Shown one piece after another: positions 37,645 through 46,547 of a stretch of 64,000 nt of DNA. Positions within the stretch are counted from its first letter, which is position 1, and every line of letters begins with the position of its first letter. Both the position numbers and the translations under genes were made by a program. The notes under the pieces are model-generated. The model was given only the letters and a program-made list of their open reading frames with translations, had not been told where the DNA came from and made no database searches. The stretch is from JAPOXR01 sp965221935 (GTDB lineage Bacteria > Pseudomonadota > Alphaproteobacteria > Rhodobacterales > Rhodobacteraceae): assembly GCA_965221935.1 (NCBI GenBank), contig CBDCSZ010000044.1:1-64000 (forward strand), read 5' to 3'.

Positions 37645-38042
37645 TGTCAATCACTCGACGCGTTCGCCATGTCAACCGGCCTCAGAACACGTAAAGATCC
37701 GCGGCATCGGTGTATCCGACAGGACGAATCTGCGAGCCATTGACCCGCGAATCCTGACAACCCGGTTTGATTGACAGTCGGCCCGCATGCCGGGCCCCGA
37801 CCGAACAGGATGCGCCGGCGGCAAGGCAGTCAACCGCCGCCGCCAAATACCGTCCGCCCATTCCTGCCCCTGTGGACCGCCTCAACCGCATTGTTCGCAG
37901 GAAGGCAAAGAGATATGGATTCGGACACATAGTCACCCATGTCGACTGAAGCTTCCGACACTGTCGTTTGCGAAGGGACAACAGCAAAGCCTGTCGGTGA
38001 ATTGGTGGGATCGGAAACGCTAAAAAGGGGCAGGTCGCAAAG
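37645..38042. other. Intergenic stretch, nothing recognisable
   Basis: About 400 bp between the ankyrin gene and the methyltransferase gene. Minus-strand open frames here run into the methyltransferase gene on the opposite strand and are taken as shadows. Confidence 0.5.
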
Positions 38043-38798
38043 ATGGATGGAGTGATACACGGAACGGAGCCGTTGAATGACAAGTTTGGTTCGGGCGATT
38101 CCAGTGTGTTTTCCGGAAACAGGACAATCCGGGCGCCCAGCATCGAGCTGCATCCCGACCTGAAAGCAAACACCAGGCAAAGAATGGATGGCATGCGGCT
38201 GTTGTCGTTGTTGCCGGAAAATTTGATCCCCGTCGTGTTCTTCGATCCGCAGTACCGCGGCATTCTGGAGAAGATGAAATACGGCAATGAGGGCAAAACC
38301 AGGGGCTGGGAACGCGCCAGTCTGCGGCAGATGTCTGAAGACGAAATCACGGCGTTCATAAGGGAAATCAACCGCATCCTGATTCCAAGCGGTCATCTTT
38401 TCCTATGGATTGATAAATTCCATTTGTGCCAAGGGATTCCGGGCTGGACCGCAGGCACGGAACTTCTAACCGTGGACATGATCACCTGGAACAAAATGCA
38501 ATTCGGAATGGGTTACCGCACCCGCAGAACGGGTGAGCATCTGTTGGTGTTACAGCGCAAGCCGAAAAGGGCCAAGGGCGTGTGGAAAGTTCATGATATC
38601 CGCGATGTGTGGGAAGAAAAGGCGAAACGCGGCGGCGACCACACGCATAGGAAGCCGGTTGAACTGCAGACGCGATTGATCAGCGCCGTCAGCAACCAAG
38701 GAGATATCGTCGTTGATCCCGCGGCAGGTTCGTTTTCGGTTATGGAGGCAGCAGCCAAGGCCGGGCGAAACTTCTTGGGCTGCGACATCGTCGGTTAG
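38043..38798 (+). CDS. Orphan DNA (adenine-N6 or cytosine-N4) methyltransferase
   Basis: A 251-residue type II-like methylase with beta-class motif order. The catalytic motif IV comes first as VFFDPQYRG (about residue 75), with Gln where DPPY is usual. The SAM-binding motif I, DIVVDPAAGSFSVMEAA, is near the C-terminus, preceded by HRKPVELQTRLI (motif X region). No restriction enzyme is adjacent, so it may be an orphan, a regulator, or a phage-derived gene. The unusual DPQY still leaves the catalytic Asp and Tyr in place. The gene ends at TAG, 121 bp before the next start. Confidence 0.8.
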   Translation: MDGVIHGTEPLNDKFGSGDSSVFSGNRTIRAPSIELHPDLKANTRQRMDGMRLLSLLPENLIPVVFFDPQYRGILEKMKYGNEGKTRGWERASLRQMSEDEITAFIREINRILIPSGHLFLWIDKFHLCQGIPGWTAGTELLTVDMITWNKMQFGMGYRTRRTGEHLLVLQRKPKRAKGVWKVHDIRDVWEEKAKRGGDHTHRKPVELQTRLISAVSNQGDIVVDPAAGSFSVMEAAAKAGRNFLGCDIVG

Positions 38799-38919
38799 GG
38801 CAGACAGCAGGGACATTCGGCCAGCCTGGCCACGCACGCGCGTTCGGAATTCAGTTGGACATGCCGTCACCGCCCGAATAGACATTCAAACCAATCCTCA
38901 TTGCGGTCGGGAGTATGCT

Positions 38920-39495
38920 GTGCCCAAACAGGACGGCCAGCCGACGGAGCTAGATCTGCCGTCCGTTGAGCCATTGCCGGAAGCCACTGCCAAGTATTTC
39001 CGCATCTGTGAAGAAGAGCTTGGTTTGGTGCCCAATGTGTTAAGGGCCTACGCATTCGACATCGAAAAGCTCAACGCTTTCGCCGCAATGTACAATGACC
39101 TCATGCTGGAGGACAGCGGACTTTCAAAACTCGAACGGGAAATAATTGCCGTCGTCGTGTCGTCGCTAAACTCTTGCTACTACTGTCAGGTGGCGCACGG
39201 CGCCGCGGTGCGTGAATTGTCCGGCAATCCTGAGCTTGGCGAAATGCTGGTCATGAACCACAATGTCTGCGACCTGAACCCACGCCAAAGGGCGATGGTC
39301 GGGTTCGTCGAAAAGATCACCGTCGGCAGTCACAGAATTTCAGAAACCGACAGGAATGATTTGCGCGATGTCGGCTTTGCCGACCGCGACATTTGGGACA
39401 TTGCCGCTGTTGCCGGCTTTTTCAACATGACCAACCGGGTGGCATCGGCGACAGGCATGATGCCAAACCCGGAATACCATTCGGCTTCAAGGTGA
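38920..39495 (+). CDS. AhpD/carboxymuconolactone decarboxylase-like, peroxidase-related protein
   Basis: A 191-residue protein of the CMD/AhpD fold. The redox centre CxxC-xxx-H is in SLNSCYYCQVAHGAAV (about residue 88). LGLVPNVLRAYAFD and the C-terminal GFADRDIWDIAAVAGFFN are typical of the group named uncharacterised peroxidase-related enzymes. The GTG at 38920 is chosen because GGGAG lies 7 bp upstream and the family starts there. The longer open frame would run into the methyltransferase gene. Its stop overlaps the GTG start of the OmpA gene. Confidence 0.83.
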   Translation: MPKQDGQPTELDLPSVEPLPEATAKYFRICEEELGLVPNVLRAYAFDIEKLNAFAAMYNDLMLEDSGLSKLEREIIAVVVSSLNSCYYCQVAHGAAVRELSGNPELGEMLVMNHNVCDLNPRQRAMVGFVEKITVGSHRISETDRNDLRDVGFADRDIWDIAAVAGFFNMTNRVASATGMMPNPEYHSASR

Positions 39496-40421
39496 TCTTG
39501 TTCCGCGCGTTCATCGCCGCAACTCTGGCGCTGACTGCGGGTTCTGTTTTTGCGCTTGAAGAGCTGGCGTCAAGATGGCCGATGCACGAGACCTTTCGGC
39601 AAACGGCCAAATCTGACAGTTTCAGCCTGCCGGTCGGTCCCAGCAAAAACGGTTCCACACCAACAATGGCGGTGCACGGGGAGATCGAACGCATCGCCTT
39701 TCGCGTTGAGACCGACGCTGCGACGCTCGATATCCTGTCGGAGATTCAAGGCCTTTTGGAAGTGGAAGGGTACGAAGTGCTGTTCCGTTGCCATGACCGG
39801 GCCTGTGGAGGCTACGACTTCAGGGCGGACCTCGAACTGCCGAAGGCGCCTGCCATGTATATCGATCTTCAAGACTTCCACTTCATAGCCGCTGAAAGAC
39901 TCGCCGGCGTCCCGGACGACTACGCTGCAGTGTTGGTCAGCCGAAGCGCGGAGGCGGGCTATGTGCAGATGACGTTTGCCAGCGGCGCAGCGCAGGGTGT
40001 GCGAATGCGTGTCCCGGTTGCCGTCGAGGCCAACGGCGTTTCCGATTCAATTGGTTCGCAGCTGGACGCATCGGGCCATGCAGTTCTGGACACACTTGAG
40101 TTTGCCTCCGGTTCGACCGACCTGGAGCCGGGAGAGTATTCAGAGCTGGCGGACCTTACGCGATATCTCGCGGATAACCCCGCAACCCGCGTTCTGCTCG
40201 TAGGCCATACTGACGCTATGGGATCGCTTGAGTCCAACATCGAGCTGTCGGAAAGGCGCGCCGAGTCGGTTCTCAACAGGCTGGTCAGCGCGCATGGTGT
40301 TGATTCCGAACGTGTCGCCGCCAAAGGAATTGGTTATTTGTCGCCGCGGGCGACCAACATTTCCGCGGAGGGGCGGAAGCTCAACCGACGCGTGGAGGCC
40401 GTGCTGCTCACCGGCAATTGA
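39492..40421 (+). CDS. OmpA-family cell-envelope protein
   Basis: A 309-residue exported protein. The signal peptide ends near GSVFA (residue ~20). The middle region (about 30-190) resembles the periplasmic DUF4892-type domain: GEIERIAFRVE, EGYEVLFRCHDRACGGYDF, and YAAVLVSRSAEAGYVQ. The C-terminal OmpA peptidoglycan-binding domain (about 200-309) has VLLVGHTDAMGS and ERRAESVLNRL. The start is GTG overlapping the previous stop (GTGA), so it is coupled to the AhpD-like gene. It likely bridges outer membrane and cell wall. Confidence 0.83.
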   Translation: MILFRAFIAATLALTAGSVFALEELASRWPMHETFRQTAKSDSFSLPVGPSKNGSTPTMAVHGEIERIAFRVETDAATLDILSEIQGLLEVEGYEVLFRCHDRACGGYDFRADLELPKAPAMYIDLQDFHFIAAERLAGVPDDYAAVLVSRSAEAGYVQMTFASGAAQGVRMRVPVAVEANGVSDSIGSQLDASGHAVLDTLEFASGSTDLEPGEYSELADLTRYLADNPATRVLLVGHTDAMGSLESNIELSERRAESVLNRLVSAHGVDSERVAAKGIGYLSPRATNISAEGRKLNRRVEAVLLTGN

Positions 40422-40461
40422 CTGCAGGCGGGGCCTAACGCCAGGCGTACACGGTTCCGGC

Positions 40462-41064
40462 TCAACAGCATTTCAGCATTTCGGACACATACGCTGCGTG
40501 CGCCGTTTCTTCAATGAGCTCAACGATGTGCTGCGCCGCCATCAGTGTCTTGCCAACGCCGATGGTGCCGTGACACTGCAAGGTGGCCGCAACCGCAGAT
40601 TGCCCGCGAAAGACCGGCACGACTTCCGCCGCGCCCTGCGGCCCGGCGTTCGCCGAAAGTGGAATCAAGGGAATCCGCACGAGTTTTTCGATGGACTGAA
40701 CCGTGAGGCACGGAATTTCCCGGCCAGCGCACGCCCAACCGGTCGCCCAAGGGGAATGCACATGGACAATGGCCTCAACATCGGGTCTGGCGACGTAGAT
40801 TCCGGCGTGGAAATCCAAATCCTTCGATGGTTTGCCTGCGCCGTCCACCACATTGCGGTCAAGATCGCAGATCATCAGGTTTTCGGGCGTGCATTCGTTG
40901 AACCCGACCCCGCTTGGCTTGATGACTATCCGATCGCCGCGGTACAGCCGGACCGACAGGTTGCCGCCTGAGTTGGTTTGCAGTCCGCGTTCAAAACAGC
41001 GTTTTGCGATTTCGATCAGGGCGCGTTTCTTTTCGTGGATGTCGTCAGTTTCAGATCCGCTCAT
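40462..41064 (-). CDS. Class II aldolase/adducin-family protein (second)
   Basis: A 200-residue zinc aldolase-fold protein. The phosphate site is TNSGGNLSVRLYRGD, the metal His pair VHVHSPWATG, and the third His QCHGTIGVGKTLM. It resembles L-fuculose-1-phosphate aldolase and 3-oxo-tetronate-4-phosphate decarboxylase; the substrate is not known. Its ATG overlaps the stop of the UPF0261 gene (ATGA), so the two formed one operon before the IS110 insertion upstream cut that gene. Expression may now depend on the element. Confidence 0.85.
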   Translation of the reverse strand: MSGSETDDIHEKKRALIEIAKRCFERGLQTNSGGNLSVRLYRGDRIVIKPSGVGFNECTPENLMICDLDRNVVDGAGKPSKDLDFHAGIYVARPDVEAIVHVHSPWATGWACAGREIPCLTVQSIEKLVRIPLIPLSANAGPQGAAEVVPVFRGQSAVAATLQCHGTIGVGKTLMAAQHIVELIEETAHAAYVSEMLKCC

Positions 41065-41348
41065 GGCATCATTCCCTCAGGGTCCGCTGGATTCGGCATC
41101 AGGCGCAGCAGCATTTCGACCGCCAGATCCGCCGTTTCCCGGTCATTGATGTGACTGTCTGTCCATTTGATTTCAAGCCGTCCGCCGACCGCATCGATTA
41201 TGGATTCGGCAAAGGCGCGCCGTCCGCCGGGATTGCCGATCAATCCTCCCGGCCGGTCTTCCGAGGAAAACCCGCCCATCGGCAGCAGCGCTGCTGTCGC
41301 TGCCGGCGACTTCGCCAGCTCCCGCCCGAGGAACCTTCCCGCCTCGTA

Positions 41349-42818
41349 TGTTCAGAGAATCAGAATTGAACGAGGGAGGTGGCTGTGGATAAGTTGGGGG
41401 GCGGATTCCTGTGGAAAACCCGCCGCTTGTGTTCCGCCGCCTCTCCGGTTCATTTCTGTGCCGGGACCGCCGCCGCCAGGGCCTGGCGGCGGCGGAGCGG
41501 GGCCAGGCCCCGCAGGACGGGTCGGACCGAAACCGCCTTGGATCATCGGATCCGTGGGCAAGCGTGGTCGGCCCGCCCTCCCTTCAGCCTCCCGGGTCCT
41601 GAATGGATGCCTGGGGTTCGAGAACCGAATCATCGCGAGGATAGGAGCGGGAGACCATGGCCATCGTAGCCGCCGGAATCGACGTCAGCAAGAAGACACT
41701 CAACATCCATCTCAGCGGCAGGGACGACACCGCCGCCAACGACAGGGACGGCTTCCGCAAGGTCGCCCGCATCCTGAGGGACGGCGGCGCGGAGCGGGCC
41801 GTCATCGAGGCCACCGGCCGGATGCACAGGGCCCTCTTCCAGTCCCTGCATGACCGCGGCTTCACCGTCTGCGTGGTCAACCCCCGCCAGTCCCGGGACT
41901 TCGCCAGGGCCGGCGGCGAGCTGGCGAAGACGGACCGGGTCGACGCCAGGGCGCTGGCCGCCTTCGGGGCCGCGTTTCCGGACATGGCGGCCTCGGCGCC
42001 GGCCGGCGTGACGGTCGACCGGCTCCGCGACATGCTCGTGCTCCGGGAGAAGCTCGTGGACCAGCGCGCCGACCTGAAGCTGGCCTTCGACGAGGTCGGC
42101 GATCCGGCTCCGGACGGGCCGGTCCCGAAAATCCTCGCGGAGCTTGACGCCGGCGTCCGCGAGTATGACCGGCGGATCAAGGAGCTGATCACCGGCGCGG
42201 AGGAGCATGCGGAGAGCTACGGGATCCTGACCTCGGTTCCGGGCATCGGCCCCGTCACGGCGGCGGCCCTGATCGCGTGGATGGGCGAGCTCGGCGCGAT
42301 CGGCGGCCGCCAGGCCGCCGCGCTGATCGGCGTGGCGCCCTTCGCCCGCGACAGCGGAAGCCGCAAGGGCGGGCGCCATGTCAGCGGCGGACGGAGGAGG
42401 CCGAGGGACGTCCTCTACATGGCGGCGATGGCGGCCTGCGCGTTCAATCCCGAGATGGCGGAGTTCCACGGCCGGCTGAAGGAAAGGGGAAAGCCCCACA
42501 AAGTCGCGGTGACCGCGGTCATGCGCAAGCTGATCGTGACCGCGAACGCCCTTCTCCGCGACCGGCGCATGTGGGAGGACCGGACCGGGGCCGCCGCCGG
42601 CTGACGCCCGCGCGGACCGTGTCCCGCGGCCGTCTGCGGGGCACAAAACGAATCAGACGCGCCGGTCAGGTCACCGCGGCCGGACTGCCTCGGCATGCCC
42701 GCATTGCGCCCGCCTGTGGACGGGCCTGTGGACGGGATGTGGAAAACCCGGAACAGGACCTCCGAAAACCGCCGGAAAAGGCCGAATCCGGGCTTGACTC
42801 AAAACATGGATGCTTGCC
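41349..42818 (+). mobile_element. IS110-family element (about 1,470 bp)
   Basis: The limits are set by the host gene it interrupts: host codons end at 41348 and resume at 42819 with no base lost or gained. There are no inverted repeats, as is normal for this family. The transposase gene is 41657-42604, leaving about 308 bp of non-coding DNA on its 5' side and 214 bp on its 3' side. In IS110 elements one of these ends is transcribed as the bridge RNA that pairs with target and donor DNA. Both sides carry a TGTGGAAAACCCG motif (about 41410 and 42739). G+C is higher than in the surrounding genes. Confidence 0.85.
41657..42604 (+). CDS. IS110-family transposase (RuvC-like DEDD recombinase)
   Basis: A 315-residue recombinase. 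The RuvC-like domain has Asp in VAAGIDVSKKTLNIHL (residue ~9), Glu in AVIEATGRMH, and the Asp pair in LAKTDRVDARALAAF. The C-terminal Transposase_20 domain has LTSVPGIGPVTAAAL and a Ser/Gly-rich block (DSGSRKGGRHVSGGR) that holds the nucleophilic Ser, then LYMAAMAAC. All catalytic residues seem present, so the element may be active. A GGATAGGAGCGGGAG ribosome site precedes the ATG. Confidence 0.93.
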   Translation: MAIVAAGIDVSKKTLNIHLSGRDDTAANDRDGFRKVARILRDGGAERAVIEATGRMHRALFQSLHDRGFTVCVVNPRQSRDFARAGGELAKTDRVDARALAAFGAAFPDMAASAPAGVTVDRLRDMLVLREKLVDQRADLKLAFDEVGDPAPDGPVPKILAELDAGVREYDRRIKELITGAEEHAESYGILTSVPGIGPVTAAALIAWMGELGAIGGRQAAALIGVAPFARDSGSRKGGRHVSGGRRRPRDVLYMAAMAACAFNPEMAEFHGRLKERGKPHKVAVTAVMRKLIVTANALLRDRRMWEDRTGAAAG

Positions 42819-43821
42819 CATTTCTTCCTCGCTCAGAGCCGCGTGTTCAAATTGCGGGCTGTGCTGACAGCATTTGCGGCCGGCAGTGTCCACGGGGTGA
42901 ATTCTCCCGGCCTCCAGCGTGAAAAAATTCACCGCTCCGGGCAAGACGACGCGCGGACAGTTTCCGGTTGCCGCGAACCGGTCCCTGCCGACGGCGGTGT
43001 GCCGGTCAAACAGCAGACTGACCGCCTCATGTGTCGTGCAGTCGATAACACCGGTCAGTTTTCCGGCAGCCGCCATGGCGGCGAGCACATTGCCGCCGTA
43101 ATTGTTGGCATGGAAACATACGGGTTCGAAACCTTGCCGGGACAGCTCTTCGACCGCCGCATCTGCGCAGCCGCCGGTCACACCGAGCGAAGAAATCCCG
43201 ACAATGGGCCGGTTTTCCCCGCTGTCCCCTCCCGCGTCTGCCTGCGCGAGCCCGGCGGCAATCGCCGCGGCGCGCTTCAGCGCCGACCGTGTCAATGGGT
43301 TCAGCCCCACAAGGTCAGCCACTGTGGGAATGAGGATGATCCCGGTGCCCGTGGCCGCTGGCCGCGGGTCGAATGCCATTGTTGTGACCAGCAGTTTCGG
43401 CACCGACAGCTGCAGCGCTGACATTGCCGCCGCCGCCAGCTGCGACCCGGTTCCGCCGCCAATTCCTGCGACAACGGCCGGCTGTCCTGCCGCCGCCAGC
43501 TGCAGGAGCCGATCCCGCGCGCGGCGTGTCGCCGCTTCCATCGCTGCGATTTTCTGATTGCCGCTCAGCGGCGCTGCCGCGTTCAGACTGGTGTCGACAA
43601 ACTCGACCCGCATTCCCTCATCCGCCAGGCGCGCCGCCAAAAATCCCGCCTCGTCACCTTTTGTTGCGAGTGTCGCGACGATGGCGACAACAGGTTTGTC
43701 ATGGATCATGCTGTCTGGCCTGCCGACTGCGCCGGTCACTTTCCGGCACGTGGAAACTTGGATGCCGCCATTGTATTCAGAATCTCTGAGACCGCTACAT
43801 TATCGACTTTGGAGACGTTTT

Positions 43822-44655
43822 GTGGGCAAGGACAACACGAAAATCTATCCTATCAACACCGGCTGGCTCGAAGCCGACCTCGGAACCTATGTTTTCTGGA
43901 AAGGACCGGCCGGCAAGAAAATCTGGAATCCCGTCTATTGCTTTCTGATCGACACCGGCGATCGCAAGATTTTGATCGACACCGGCCTGTGCGATGAGGA
44001 ACGTGCGACCCGGTACCACCACAAATGTCAGAAACGCGGCTGCCTCGAAGCGCACGATCATCTGCGGCAGAAACTCGGCATCGACCCCGACGAGATTGAC
44101 GCGATCATTTTCACTCATTTGCATTGGGACCATGTCCAAAACATGAAAGAGTTCCGCCGCGCCCGTTACATTTGCCCCGAAATTGAGATCAAATGGGCCT
44201 ATAACCCTCTTCCGCTCTACTACCGCACATATGAATCCCCAGTTTTGGGAATTGAGCCTGCCTATACCGGCTGTTCGTTCGAACTTGTGCACGGCGAAAC
44301 CGAGATTTTTCCCGGAATCACGATGTTTGACACGCCAGGTCATTCGCCCGGCCATATGGCGGTCACCGTCGAAACCGAAGCGGGCGACATCGTCGTCGCC
44401 GGAGACGCGGTGTTTCAGGCCCGAAACATGGAGCCCAACGAAGAGGAGAAGTGGCGCTACTGGGTGCCGGCGCGGTTTGTGAGCTCCATTGACGGCTGGC
44501 GGTCAGTCGAGGAGATCGACAAACGGGCCGACTTCATCCTTCCCTGCCACGATGAGGCGGTGGGCGAGCACGAGGTCTATCCTTATCCCAGCATTAAGCT
44601 GCGGGAACGGCGGAAACCGATGCCCGGGCTGCAGTTTTATTTTGCCGGGATGTAG
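43822..44655 (+). CDS. Metallo-beta-lactamase-fold hydrolase (AHL lactonase-like)
   Basis: A 277-residue zinc hydrolase. The metal motif HxHxDH is FTHLHWDHVQNM (about residue 102). Other metal ligands lie in DTPGHSPGHM and VVAGDAVF, and the last His in LPCHDEAV. The general plan matches N-acyl-homoserine lactonase-like proteins, but sugar-lactone hydrolysis would fit the neighbouring kinase and aldolase better. The GTG at 43822 is chosen because GGAG lies 7 bp upstream and conservation starts there. The HAD gene follows 12 bp later, so these are one operon. Confidence 0.85.
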   Translation: MGKDNTKIYPINTGWLEADLGTYVFWKGPAGKKIWNPVYCFLIDTGDRKILIDTGLCDEERATRYHHKCQKRGCLEAHDHLRQKLGIDPDEIDAIIFTHLHWDHVQNMKEFRRARYICPEIEIKWAYNPLPLYYRTYESPVLGIEPAYTGCSFELVHGETEIFPGITMFDTPGHSPGHMAVTVETEAGDIVVAGDAVFQARNMEPNEEEKWRYWVPARFVSSIDGWRSVEEIDKRADFILPCHDEAVGEHEVYPYPSIKLRERRKPMPGLQFYFAGM

Positions 44656-44667
44656 ACCGGAAACCCT

Positions 44668-45543
44668 ATGACCCGCCTCATTCAGAACCTCGGGGAAATC
44701 GAGTCAGAGTTCGAAATTGCGGTTCTGGATCAGTACGGCGTCCTGCACAACGGCAAGACCCCCTATCCCGGCGCGCTCAAAGCCCTGCGGTTTCTTGCAG
44801 ACAGCGGAAAGGACATCGCTGTCCTGTCGAATTCCGGCAAACGCTCTGACCTGAACCGCCGAAGAATTGAAGCCATAGTCGGGCCGCTGCCGGAAAGTGC
44901 GGTCGTTGTGACTTCCGGGGAGGCCGCATGGAATGACCTCCGCTCGGGCGGTTCAGTCTTGGCGGGCAATCCGCCGTTTCGGCTGTTGCCGGTTGCCGCC
45001 CGCCCCGGCGATGCCGAGCAGTGGGCGCAGGGGAACAACCGGGTCCGGCTCGCAGAACGCATCGAAGCGGCCGATGGCATTCTGTTGATGGGGGTGCCCT
45101 CGGGAGGCGCTGCGGGACCGGTGCAAGGGCTTTTTGAAGACGCGCTCAAGGCGGGGATCCCGGTCATTTGCACCAACCCCGACCGGACTTCGCCTGAAGG
45201 CGGAGCGTTTGTCGTGTCACCGGGGGTCTTGGCCGACCAGTACGAGATGTCGGGAGGCCGGGTGATCTGGTATGGCAAACCGCACGGGCCGGTTTTCAGT
45301 TCGGTCCGGCGGCGGTTTCCGGGGATTCCCAGACACCGTTTTCTGATGGTCGGCGACGCCATGCTGCACGACATTTCAGGCGCGGCCAAGGTGGGATTTC
45401 AAACCTGTTTTGTCCGCTCCGGCATACACGCCCTTAATTTCACAGAAACCGACTTGGACACGGCAATTCTGAGCGAAATCAACAGTATATGTTCGGACTC
45501 GGATTTGCCTTTTCCCGATTATTCGCTGCAGGAACTTGCATGA
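44668..45543 (+). CDS. HAD-superfamily class IIA hydrolase
   Basis: A 291-residue sugar-phosphate-type phosphatase of the NagD/TIGR01459 group. The nucleophile motif is AVLDQYGVLHNGKTPYPGA. Motif II is IAVLSNSGKRS and the late acidic motif is FLMVGDAMLHDISGA. The C2 cap, with VICTNPDRTSPEGG and WYGKPHGPVF, is complete. It ends overlapping the next aldolase gene (ATGA), giving the order hydrolase, phosphatase, aldolase, kinase. Confidence 0.87.
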   Translation: MTRLIQNLGEIESEFEIAVLDQYGVLHNGKTPYPGALKALRFLADSGKDIAVLSNSGKRSDLNRRRIEAIVGPLPESAVVVTSGEAAWNDLRSGGSVLAGNPPFRLLPVAARPGDAEQWAQGNNRVRLAERIEAADGILLMGVPSGGAAGPVQGLFEDALKAGIPVICTNPDRTSPEGGAFVVSPGVLADQYEMSGGRVIWYGKPHGPVFSSVRRRFPGIPRHRFLMVGDAMLHDISGAAKVGFQTCFVRSGIHALNFTETDLDTAILSEINSICSDSDLPFPDYSLQELA

Positions 45544-46544
45544 CTCAACAATTCGCAAATCCCGAACTTCCGCGTTCTTTCCTGGAAGTGTCGCAAAGGA
45601 TGGGCAGCGATCCCTTGCTGGTGCAGGGGCCCGGCGGCAACAGTTCGATCAAGATCAACGGCGTGATGTGGATCAAGGCGTCGGGCACATTGCTAAGCCG
45701 TGCGCGCACTGAAGAGATTTTCGTCGCTGTCGATCCGGTTCGCGCCAGGGCCGAAATTGACGGTGCGGGCGATGGCACCTGTGTCGCGGCCCTGCTTGAT
45801 CCCGCACGCCGGCTAAGGCCTTCGATTGAAACAACTTTTCATGCCCTGCTGCCGCAGCCCGTGGTGTGCCACCACCATTCGGTGCAGGCGATATGTCATT
45901 TGGTTTCCAACGATGGACGAGCGCAGCTGAATGACAAACTCGCGGGGCTGAACTGGATCCTGGTGCCGTATGTCAGACCCGGGGTTCCGCTGACCCGTGC
46001 AATTCGGCGGGCGCTGGGAACACGAAACGCAGACATAATCCTCTTGGAAAACCATGGCGTCATTGTCTGCGCAAGAGATCCCGGCGAGGCTTCGGATATG
46101 ATCGACGAATTGGAGCGGCGCCTGGCGCTGCCGCCGCGCACCGCCGCAACTGCCAATGCGGGTCCAGAAGCCGTGCCGGGTTGGCATCGATGCAATGAAG
46201 CCGGCATTCTGGCCTTTGATGATGTGGCCATGCGGCGGGCGGCCAGCGACAGCTATTATCCAGATCATGTTGTGTTCCTGGGTCCCGGCCTCACAATTGC
46301 GTCACCGGAGCAATTGGCCGAGGATGCCGGCGCATTCGGCCCGGCAGCGATCGTGCCCGGGGTTGGCGCGTTCATGCGAGACGGATGCAGGCCCGCGCAG
46401 CGCGCAATGCTGCGCTGCCTGACCGACGTGCTGTCCCGAATACCCGTAAGTTGGCGGCTGCGGGGCTTAGGGGCCGACGCGGAGGCCGAGCTGTTGGGCT
46501 GGGGGGCAGAAAAACGCCGCCAGAAGCTGGCTCGGGACGCTTGA
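45540..46544 (+). CDS. Class II aldolase/adducin-domain protein (third)
   Basis: A 334-residue protein with an N-terminal class II aldolase domain: VQGPGGNSSIKINGVMWIK (phosphate site), the metal His cluster VVCHHHSVQAI, and ILLENHGVIVCA. The C-terminal ~120 residues are an extension like the linker of bifunctional rhamnulose-phosphate aldolase/dehydrogenase, but the dehydrogenase domain is missing, so this is the short form. The start overlaps the HAD stop; the FGGY kinase starts 3 bp after its stop. Coupling implies the aldolase works on the product of the kinase. Confidence 0.85.
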   Translation: MTQQFANPELPRSFLEVSQRMGSDPLLVQGPGGNSSIKINGVMWIKASGTLLSRARTEEIFVAVDPVRARAEIDGAGDGTCVAALLDPARRLRPSIETTFHALLPQPVVCHHHSVQAICHLVSNDGRAQLNDKLAGLNWILVPYVRPGVPLTRAIRRALGTRNADIILLENHGVIVCARDPGEASDMIDELERRLALPPRTAATANAGPEAVPGWHRCNEAGILAFDDVAMRRAASDSYYPDHVVFLGPGLTIASPEQLAEDAGAFGPAAIVPGVGAFMRDGCRPAQRAMLRCLTDVLSRIPVSWRLRGLGADAEAELLGWGAEKRRQKLARDA

Positions 46545-46547
46545 CTG

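Larger units (their letters stand above)
41061..43709 (-). pseudogene. UPF0261 (Tm-1-like ATP-binding) gene split by an IS110 element
   Basis: The N-terminal 297 residues (43709 to 42819) read VVAIVATLATKGDEAGFLAA, GIGGGTGSQLAAAAM, and later CCQHSPQFEHAALSEEEM. The C-terminal part (41348 to 41061) resumes exactly in frame with YEAGRFLGREL, LLPMGGFSSEDRPGG and DSHINDRETADLAVEMLL, the normal end of the family. Joining the two gives about 392 residues, a standard length. The element between them is 41349-42818. The 3' part overlaps the aldolase start. UPF0261 proteins are linked to carbohydrate or aromatic-acid operons but their chemistry is poorly known. Confidence 0.88.
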
